The notes under the pieces were generated by a model, which had not been told where the DNA came from, ran no database searches, and was given only the letters and a program-made list of their open reading frames with translations. From Saprospiraceae bacterium (GTDB taxonomy: Bacteria > Bacteroidota > Bacteroidia > Chitinophagales > Saprospiraceae), in NCBI GenBank assembly GCA_023299965.1, contig JALZVN010000024.1, forward strand, positions 1-6,227: DNA of 6,227 bases. Direction: 5' to 3'. A program made the position numbers and the translations under genes. Shown in pieces: positions 1 to 5,716 of the stretch; the first letter of the stretch is position 1; each line of letters starts with the position of its first letter.

Positions 1-1454
1 AAATCTGCATCAAAAGAAATTTGAAATGATCCATTATTAGGATTTGGAAATATGTCAATATCTGCATCCACCAAAAAGCTCGTGGATACGGTAAGACAGT
101 TTATTACATCAGGATTATTTGGATCATTTAGGCTAAAATCAAAAGGAATCAATATGAAGCCCTCGTTTAGGCAGATTTCATTAAAATCTGATAGGAAACC
201 ATATATAAATGTGGCTTCCCCGGTTTGCTGTCCTGGATAATGCTGTTGAATCAAATCTGTGGTGATTTCTAATTCGTTAACTCTTCCATTTGTTGCTACG
301 ATACTTGAAATTAAAATTATTCTTTCATCAGAATTATTTAAGACCATCCATTGCTCTACTGCAGGGACACTTCCATCCTCAGGAATGGCTTCGAGAGTGA
401 GGCTAGCGTTTTGACAATTTATTTCATCTATTCCAGCGCTAGTGATTCCTAAAGCGACGGGTACTGGATCGACTACTACTAGTTCTACATCACTGCATAG
501 TGTGCAACAAGTTGCATCATCTAGGATAGTGAGTGTATGTATCCCTGGACTAGTGAAAAAGTTTCCTTCTAAAGTACCTCTTACAAAGCTATCTGAAATT
601 ATTTCCCCGCTGGTACTAGCTATAAGCTCTCCATTAGGATCTTGCCAAAGAAAAGTAAACTCTCGTGATGTGCTATTGTTGAGATTAACTGTTACGGTTG
701 CACCCATTTGGTTTGTGAAATCTCCTGGGTTAAGTACATCTACACATAATTCTCCTGAAGGAGTAATGTTTATATCTAATTCAGGGTCTCCAAAACCATC
801 GAGCACATTTAGCTGAAGATCACAAGGAGGTCCTGCAAAAGCATCTGCCATTAAATAATATGGGTTGCCTGGTATTAAATTATTGGCAGTCAAAATAGCT
901 GTGTCATTGAATAAGCCCGATTGATTGGCGTCTATACCTATGCAAGCTGCTTGCCCGTTGTTACTCATGACATTAAAGGCGTCAATACAATTCGTCTCGC
1001 AAATAGCAAATTGCATTCCTAAGTTATTTGGGTTCGTACAATTGCTTGTGCTTATTTCTAAAGCAACACTATTGGATTGAGCAATAAAGCCAATCCAACA
1101 ATTGTTATGTGTCGCTGTTCCTTGCCCACAAAACCCAAGAGCGGGTTGAAATACATCATTCGTGCGACCAATGGCTGCCGTCTGAAATCCATCCAGCTGA
1201 CAAAGCGAATTTAAGGGAGTGTTCACACAATCGTCATCAGCTATTTTGAAACCACAAGGCGAGCATTCATTAACATAAAATCCTCCAGCGTCAAATCCAC
1301 AAGGAACTGGGATTGTCCCATTTGAAAATTGGCCATTCAGCAATGGAGGTATAAATGGATAAGCATCGCATGATGCAGATTGACCACTTAATTCAGATGT
1401 TGATATTGCAAACATTATGATAAGAAGTAGTTTAAATAAATCAGATAGTTTCAT
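1..1454 (-). CDS. Cysteine-rich secreted protein with T9SS type A sorting domain, 3' end outside window
   Basis: I translated this frame by hand: it is open from an ATG at 1454-1452 to the left edge with no stop, giving 484 complete codons. Residues 1-25 form a Sec signal peptide (basic start, hydrophobic LLLIIMFAI core, likely cleavage after SGQ). Residues about 26-215 form a cysteine-rich domain with about 13 Cys. It contains NNCWIGFIAQ, and its last strand resembles the Bacteroidota beta-sandwich signature LxPGxxYYLMxDxxAGxxCD. Residues about 225-330 look like an Ig/PKD-type beta domain ending in a CCTLC cluster. A further beta-rich region follows (about 331-460). The last residues, IDIFPNPNNGSFQISF, match the opening of a T9SS type A (Por-secretion) domain, so about 60-70 residues are probably missing. 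It is likely exported and then secreted or surface-anchored. Ligand or enzymatic activity is unknown, and no catalytic motif was seen. It lies 63 bases downstream of the 882-residue cargo gene. Confidence 0.88.
   Translation of the reverse strand, partial: MKLSDLFKLLLIIMFAISTSELSGQSASCDAYPFIPPLLNGQFSNGTIPVPCGFDAGGFYVNECSPCGFKIADDDCVNTPLNSLCQLDGFQTAAIGRTNDVFQPALGFCGQGTATHNNCWIGFIAQSNSVALEISTSNCTNPNNLGMQFAICETNCIDAFNVMSNNGQAACIGIDANQSGLFNDTAILTANNLIPGNPYYLMADAFAGPPCDLQLNVLDGFGDPELDINITPSGELCVDVLNPGDFTNQMGATVTVNLNNSTSREFTFLWQDPNGELIASTSGEIISDSFVRGTLEGNFFTSPGIHTLTILDDATCCTLCSDVELVVVDPVPVALGITSAGIDEINCQNASLTLEAIPEDGSVPAVEQWMVLNNSDERIILISSIVATNGRVNELEITTDLIQQHYPGQQTGEATFIYGFLSDFNEICLNEGFILIPFDFSLNDPNNPDVINCLTVSTSFLVDADIDIFPNPNNGSFQISFDAD
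4..65 (-). other. Beginning of T9SS type A C-terminal sorting domain (truncated by window edge)
   Basis: The coding segment gives DADIDIFPNPNNGSFQISFDA. The pattern 'hydrophobic-x-hydrophobic-(F/Y)PNPxxGxFxhxh' is the conserved first motif of Por-secretion-system C-terminal domains. The later conserved parts (the D-GxxV-x4 strand and the basic GxYxhxh..K end) would lie beyond the left edge, so only the first motif supports this call. Confidence 0.8.
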
Positions 1455-1471
1455 TGTTTGTTGTTTTTATA

Positions 1472-1502
1472 CGAAGGTAATTATTTAAGTAGAGCGTTGA
1501 AA
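1472..1502 (-). promoter_or_regulatory. Candidate Bacteroidota-type promoter for the cysteine-rich cargo gene
   Basis: On the minus strand, TACCTTCG (1479-1472) matches the Bacteroidota -7 consensus TAnnTTTG at all but one fixed position. A weak -33-like TTTC (1502-1499) lies 19 bases upstream, within the usual spacing. The 17-base stretch from there to the ATG, TATAAAAACAACAAACA, is A-rich with no Shine-Dalgarno sequence, as is common in this phylum. The match is suggestive only. AT-rich DNA gives such motifs by chance, and the gene could equally be read through from upstream. Confidence 0.35.
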
Positions 1503-1517
1503 GGTTATGTAATAGAT

Positions 1518-4166
1518 TTAGTCCACTACGACAAATTTCTTTACTCCAAGTAAGTTGCCCTGCTGATTTAAAATTTGCAAAAAATACACGCCCTCTTCAA
1601 ACTGATTAATATCAACTGTCATTTTCTTTTGGTTTATTGCGAAGGTATTTATTTGCTGACCAAGAGGGTCTGAGATGATGGCTTGATAATCTAGAAGCCC
1701 CTCTACATCAAGGTCTAGGGTGAACACATCTGTACTCGGATTAGGAGAGATTAAAATGGAGTTTTGTAATAATAAAGATGAAGTACTAGTAAGTACTTCA
1801 AGAGTAACCAAATAAATTTCAAGAGGACAACCTGCTTCATCTTCAATGACTATATTGTAAGTGCCAGCTTGGTCGACAATGATTCCATCAGGTAATTCGT
1901 AGGTTTCTGCCATATTTATAGTAGCCATGATTTCTTGTGTTTCAATAGGAAAGCAAGATACCATTGTATTCAAGGTTGTGTTAGTTACGATAGGAGGATT
2001 AAAGTCGAAGAATATAGAAGCTGTATTTTTGATTTCCATATTTTCAGGAATAGAGTCATTGGCTTGGATAGAGTAGGTGACATATCCCTGTGATCCTACA
2101 AAGTCAATGGTGCTATCGGGCAAAAGGATATTCTCGAAATTAAAAGTGACGTTCCTTTCATTTCGAATATCCGCTCTCAATTCACTTCTATGACTAGATC
2201 CAATAATGTTGAAAGTCCTCAAGTCTAAATTTTGATCAAGCGTATCTCGTATCATTACATTAAAAGCTGTATCGTTACCTGTATTTTGAAATCGCACCGT
2301 ATAAATTAAAGTATCTCCAAAAAGAGTGTAGTTTGCTTCTTCATTGCGCATTGGACTAACCAATTTGTCATTTGGGTCATAAGCACACCTTATCTCTTCT
2401 GAATAATTATGTTTGAAGAAGTTTGTGAATTCTTGAGTGTTAGTAGCCTCAGTGGAGGAGAATATTTCTATCAATGTGCCAGGCTCAATATCGCCACCCA
2501 GACCTGGGATACTTAAATCAATGGAGCGTGTAATACTTTCACTTGGATAGAGATTTACAAATTTAAATCCAATTGTTCCATCAGATAGCATAGTATCAAT
2601 GGGAGATTCGGTACTTGATATCTGAGTCAAAGAGTCCAGTGTAATCCACATTGTACCTTCGGTAATTATTGTGGTTCCTCTGTTTTGAAACGTAAAGTCA
2701 AAACGCACATCAGAGTTGCATCTGGTAATGCCAGATACAGCATGCATGGAGCCAGCAAGAGTAAGCGATTTAGGTGCGAAGCCGAAATCCAAATTAGCAT
2801 TAGAGCTATTGTCAATGTTTACTGTATAAGAACTAGAATCAGTCGTGAGTGTCCAATTAGGATGCTCAACATGAGAGATAGTATGTGTACCATTTTCCCG
2901 AAACAAAGTATAGCAGCCATCATTGTTTGATAAAATGAATGGGTCAGCCGATTCTATCGTATTGAGTATATCATTATTATTTCTTTCTCCTGGATCTCTT
3001 CTTCCATTTGAGTTTTCATCGAAATAGTTACATCCTGAAACCCTATTTAGGAGAAAATCGTTGCTTAAGGAAGCATTGTAATAGCATCTCAGTGAATTTG
3101 TTATGCCGTCTTCATTTTGGTCAAGAAATATCAAATCTTGGATTCCATTAATATCTAAGTCTGAATTAATAAGGTTGTGCGCTTTATGTTTTGATGTAGT
3201 TAATATTAGTCTTTCAAAAGTGCCATTTTTATTGTTGATATATAATTCAAAGGGTTCATCAAATGTCACTCTAATGATATCCTCAAAACCATCCTCGTTA
3301 ATATCATAGTGAATAGAAGTTGCAGGGACATTTTCTGGTAATGGAATTGTTTTATAAAATTCATAAAGTGAATATTCATCATTATTTATGTATAAATTTC
3401 CTGTGCGTGGCTCAAAAGCATCAGCATCCTTATCGTTATCAAAGTCGAAAAAAGACAAAAAGGTAGGTTGGTTAGTGTCTATCAAAGGAAATGCTGAGAC
3501 AAATATATTTTCAAAACTCGTTATTTTCGAATACCGATCTAACTGATTAAGTATAATATCTTCAAATCCATCTCCATTGATATCATGTTTGAAAAAATTA
3601 AAAGGAGTTGGTACGGAAATATTGGGGGTTGAAAAACACCCGGAAGTACCAAGCCCTCCTCCAACAGTTTTGCAATAAAATCTTACTTCATCTTCATTGG
3701 CATAGTATACTGCTATGGATATCTTTTCGTCTTCCAACCTGTCAAAAGCAAGTATTCCTCTTAAAGTTGAAAAAGTAAGAGAGCCTACAGTGCCAGTCCC
3801 ATTTCGCATGAAATTTCCAAATCCATCATTGTCCCAAAATTGAATACGACCCAATCTTGCATCTGCAATCATGTCTAGGTCTCCATCTTGGTCTAGATCA
3901 TGTAGTGTAAAGGGAGCATTGGCGCCTTCTATTAATTTCTTTGAAAAGGTGCCATCCGACTCTCTATCATAATAGAAAATGCTGTCTAAGGAAGTGGAAA
4001 ATATTATTTCTTTTTCTCTGTCATTGTCAATATTTTCAACAACTATAGATGATGAAATTGTTCCAATATCATCATCTATCAAAATCGAATTTGTAAGTAA
4101 TTGAGCAGATAAATCGAAAGCAAATAAAACTTGAAGGAAAATGATTGAATAGACAATATGCTTCAT
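1518..4166 (-). CDS. Large secreted FG-GAP/VCBS-repeat surface protein with DUF11/DUF7619-like module and T9SS type A tail
   Basis: 882 residues, from ATG at 4166 to TAA at 1520-1518. Residues 1-22 are a Sec signal peptide (hydrophobic IIFLQVLFAF core, cleavage after SAQ). Residues about 40-360 hold six FG-GAP/VCBS-like repeats with Asp-rich loops such as DLDQDGDLD and DINGDGFED, probably a calcium-binding beta-propeller. GCNYFDENSNGRRDPGE (about 378-394) resembles the start of an SdrD-B or prealbumin-like linker. Residues about 465-737 form the Bacteroidota surface-protein module, with CAYDPNDKLVSP (594-605), YTVRFQNTGNDTAFNVMIRDTLD and FDFNPPIVTNTTLNT. A small beta domain (738-790) precedes the T9SS type A domain (about 800-882; SILISPNPSTDVFTLDL, then EEGVYFLQI and the basic KKF end). 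The likely role is adhesion or a structural surface function. No catalytic motif was seen. The leader is AT-rich without a Shine-Dalgarno sequence. The gene starts 65 bases after the TonB-domain gene ends. Confidence 0.93.
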   Translation of the reverse strand: MKHIVYSIIFLQVLFAFDLSAQLLTNSILIDDDIGTISSSIVVENIDNDREKEIIFSTSLDSIFYYDRESDGTFSKKLIEGANAPFTLHDLDQDGDLDMIADARLGRIQFWDNDGFGNFMRNGTGTVGSLTFSTLRGILAFDRLEDEKISIAVYYANEDEVRFYCKTVGGGLGTSGCFSTPNISVPTPFNFFKHDINGDGFEDIILNQLDRYSKITSFENIFVSAFPLIDTNQPTFLSFFDFDNDKDADAFEPRTGNLYINNDEYSLYEFYKTIPLPENVPATSIHYDINEDGFEDIIRVTFDEPFELYINNKNGTFERLILTTSKHKAHNLINSDLDINGIQDLIFLDQNEDGITNSLRCYYNASLSNDFLLNRVSGCNYFDENSNGRRDPGERNNNDILNTIESADPFILSNNDGCYTLFRENGTHTISHVEHPNWTLTTDSSSYTVNIDNSSNANLDFGFAPKSLTLAGSMHAVSGITRCNSDVRFDFTFQNRGTTIITEGTMWITLDSLTQISSTESPIDTMLSDGTIGFKFVNLYPSESITRSIDLSIPGLGGDIEPGTLIEIFSSTEATNTQEFTNFFKHNYSEEIRCAYDPNDKLVSPMRNEEANYTLFGDTLIYTVRFQNTGNDTAFNVMIRDTLDQNLDLRTFNIIGSSHRSELRADIRNERNVTFNFENILLPDSTIDFVGSQGYVTYSIQANDSIPENMEIKNTASIFFDFNPPIVTNTTLNTMVSCFPIETQEIMATINMAETYELPDGIIVDQAGTYNIVIEDEAGCPLEIYLVTLEVLTSTSSLLLQNSILISPNPSTDVFTLDLDVEGLLDYQAIISDPLGQQINTFAINQKKMTVDINQFEEGVYFLQILNQQGNLLGVKKFVVVD
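1521..1766 (-). other. T9SS type A C-terminal sorting domain (complete)
   Basis: The last ~82 residues of the 882-residue protein begin with SILISPNPSTDVFTLDL, continue through a DPLGQQI turn, then EEGVYFLQIL and a basic LLGVKKFVVVD end. This is the full order of conserved blocks in Por-secretion C-terminal domains: PNP motif, D-xxG turn, GxYxLxI strand and a terminal K-rich strand. In known systems this domain directs outer-membrane translocation by T9SS and is then removed by the sortase PorU. Confidence 0.88.
3126..4037 (-). repeat. Six FG-GAP/VCBS-like protein repeats with Asp-rich loops
   Basis: The loops read NIDNDREKEIIF (near 4034-3999), DLDQDGDLDMI (3899-3867), DINGDGFEDII (3584-3552), DFDNDKDADAF (3446-3414), DINEDGFEDII (3305-3273) and DLDINGIQDLIF (3161-3126). 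The third and fifth are nearly identical in protein. Spacing varies from about 38 to 105 codons. The first, fourth and sixth depart from the DxDxDG pattern and may bind calcium poorly. This is repetition at the protein level inside the gene, not a DNA tandem array. Confidence 0.7.
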
Positions 4167-4191
4167 GTTAGATTAGTATTTGTTGTAATAT

Positions 4192-4218
4192 GAGCTAGAA
4201 CTAAGGTAAAGTTAGCTC
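4192..4218 (-). other. Imperfect inverted repeat in the intergenic gap
   Basis: In the 65-base gap between the TonB-domain gene and the 882-residue gene, the minus strand reads GAGCTAAC, a nine-base loop TTTACCTTA, then GTTCTAGCTC. The arms pair as GAGCTA/TAGCTC plus AC/GT, with a two-base bulge. No U-run follows in the direction of transcription, so a classical intrinsic terminator is not supported. It could be a weak attenuator, an RNA-processing or stability hairpin, or chance. Confidence 0.25.
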
Positions 4219-4231
4219 TTATTTGTCATAT

Positions 4232-5716
4232 TTACTTAAACCGAACGGAAATACTATTCTTTTCTGATATAGTCGGTTGCGTCCATTTAGGACCCTCTTT
4301 GAGTAGGCGTATCGCTTCTTCATCACAACCATACCCTAAAGATTTTTTGACTTCAATATCGATGGGGTTTCCACTGGCATCCACGTTGAACAATAATATT
4401 ACCTTCCCTTTTATACCAGCCTCATTGGCAACACTTGGATAGACAAGATTGGTTTTGACATATTTTTTGAAAGCAGCATTTTCGCCAATAGGTGCTGATG
4501 TTTCGGATTTGCTACTTTGGTCAAAAGTAGAGTCAAATTCGGTAACTATTGCATCTGATAACACTTCGCCTTGCTCCAAAGAAGCGATGACTTGATTGTT
4601 TTGTGGTACATTGACGATAGATTTTTGGAACCCTGTATATTGAATGACTAATTCATTTACATCCTTGGGGACATCTATAGAGAAAGTACCATCGACTCCA
4701 GTGACAGCACCAATAGTGCTATTCAGCACAGCCACCTTGGCTCCGATAAGGGATTTACCATTTGCTTCCCTGACCAGTCCAGTAATTGTTTTGAGGTCCA
4801 GTGTAGTATTCGACATGTCCTCTTTACGCTGCATTTTTGATTTATTTTCACTGCCTATGTCAAACTGTTCTAAGTCTGTATTTGCTTCTCTTTTGACTTG
4901 AGCATCTGCGGTACTTTCCATTGCAATAGCATCATTAGATTCACTTTTAGTTTTAGGTAGAGTTGCTATGGATTCATTAGCGTCTTTTTCAGATGCCACT
5001 ATTTCTTTCACATTCTCTATCTCGTTCAATCGTCCATTAGTATATCCCTGACTTCTTATAACAACCTCGTCTTTCGGAATAAGATCACCCTCTACTCCGA
5101 CACCATCTATATAATAAGTGCTCGATTTTTCTTGATTATCTGAAAGTGAACTATTGGTAGGACTTGATTGTGCCAAGTCATTTGGATTATTCAGATTTCT
5201 TTCCGTATTGCTTTGTTGCTTTCTTTTTGCGGGAGGAGTTTTATTTTCGCCACTCTCTTCGGTTTCTAAAGACTCGTTTGATACGGTTCCTTGATTGTAT
5301 ACTTCTACATCAAAATCAACATTGGAAATATCTAATTCAGCTCTTTCTAATGCCTTATTATCTAGTGTTGATTTATAACCAGTAGTGGAGGTCTCGGCAA
5401 CACTACTTTTGTTACCGGATGATTGCCAAACAAGTAATGCTCCAGTAATCAAAATGACAATCCCAGCTGCCATACTCAACCAGCCTATACTTCCTTTCGA
5501 GTTATCTTTTTTCAATCGCGCCGCCAATCTAGCATCCAAATTGCTAATAGATTCTCTTGCGTTAACTTTGCTAAGCTGTTCTAGACCATCCTTCGCATCC
5601 CTGACATAGGAATCCTCCTGCACTTTTTTATCTAGTACCTGTTCATCTATTCTAGAAATATCGCCTTTTAGATATTTTCTGAACAATTTGGTGATATGAT
5701 TATCTATTTCGCTCAA
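4232..5716 (-). CDS. Putative ECF-partner (anti-sigma-like) membrane protein with CarboxypepD_reg-like and TonB C-terminal domains
   Basis: 494 residues, stop TAA at 4234-4232. Residues 1-75 are a charged cytoplasmic part; FRKYLKGDIS...DSYVRDAKDGLEQL resembles the N-termini of Bacteroidota sigma-partner proteins. One transmembrane helix follows (about 77-97, IGWLSMAAGIVILITGALLVW). Then comes a long N/S/E-rich periplasmic linker (about 100-305) holding YYIDGVGVEG (201-210). A CarboxypepD_reg-like beta domain spans about 309-380 (ITGLVREANGKSLIGAKVAV...GVDGTFSIDV). A TonB_C domain spans about 411-494 (YP at 426-427, GKVILLFNVDASG, GYGCDEEAIRLLKEGPKW). It probably spans the inner membrane and couples envelope state to the sigma factor next to it, or contacts outer-membrane receptors. 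No zinc anti-sigma HxxxCxxC motif and no FecR domain are visible, so the anti-sigma role is inferred from position and topology. The only canonical start upstream of the conserved part is TTG at 5716. Confidence 0.87.
   Translation of the reverse strand: MSEIDNHITKLFRKYLKGDISRIDEQVLDKKVQEDSYVRDAKDGLEQLSKVNARESISNLDARLAARLKKDNSKGSIGWLSMAAGIVILITGALLVWQSSGNKSSVAETSTTGYKSTLDNKALERAELDISNVDFDVEVYNQGTVSNESLETEESGENKTPPAKRKQQSNTERNLNNPNDLAQSSPTNSSLSDNQEKSSTYYIDGVGVEGDLIPKDEVVIRSQGYTNGRLNEIENVKEIVASEKDANESIATLPKTKSESNDAIAMESTADAQVKREANTDLEQFDIGSENKSKMQRKEDMSNTTLDLKTITGLVREANGKSLIGAKVAVLNSTIGAVTGVDGTFSIDVPKDVNELVIQYTGFQKSIVNVPQNNQVIASLEQGEVLSDAIVTEFDSTFDQSSKSETSAPIGENAAFKKYVKTNLVYPSVANEAGIKGKVILLFNVDASGNPIDIEVKKSLGYGCDEEAIRLLKEGPKWTQPTISEKNSISVRFK

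Noticed and set aside
52..240. 62-codon plus-strand ORF
   Set aside because: It is an antisense shadow of the same minus-strand gene, including its sorting-domain region, and has no family resemblance.
442..816. 124-codon plus-strand ORF
   Set aside because: It is antisense to the partial cysteine-rich cargo gene. Its translation is Ser/Thr/Val-rich with no recognisable domain, while the minus frame gives a coherent exported protein.
2685..3309. Plus-strand ORFs at 2685-2930 and 3103-3309
   Set aside because: Both are antisense to the 882-residue protein, in regions where the minus frame encodes clear FG-GAP or linker sequence.
4201..4208. Possible promoter TACCTTAG upstream of the 882-residue gene
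   Set aside because: It resembles the -7 consensus TAnnTTTG, but no TTG-like -33 element lies at the right distance, and it sits in the loop of the small hairpin.
4192..4218. Intrinsic terminator after the sigma-partner gene
   Set aside because: The stem is short and bulged, and no U-run follows on the transcribed strand.
4644..5609. Plus-strand ORFs at 4644-4901, 5164-5385 and 5385-5609
   Set aside because: They lie antisense to the sigma-partner gene, whose minus frame carries the CarboxypepD_reg-like domain, linker and membrane helix.
5500..5716. Zinc-type anti-sigma domain or FecR-type anti-sigma
   Set aside because: The N-terminal 75 residues contain no cysteine and no HxxxCxxC motif. 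The periplasmic part shows CarboxypepD_reg-like and TonB_C domains rather than FecR.
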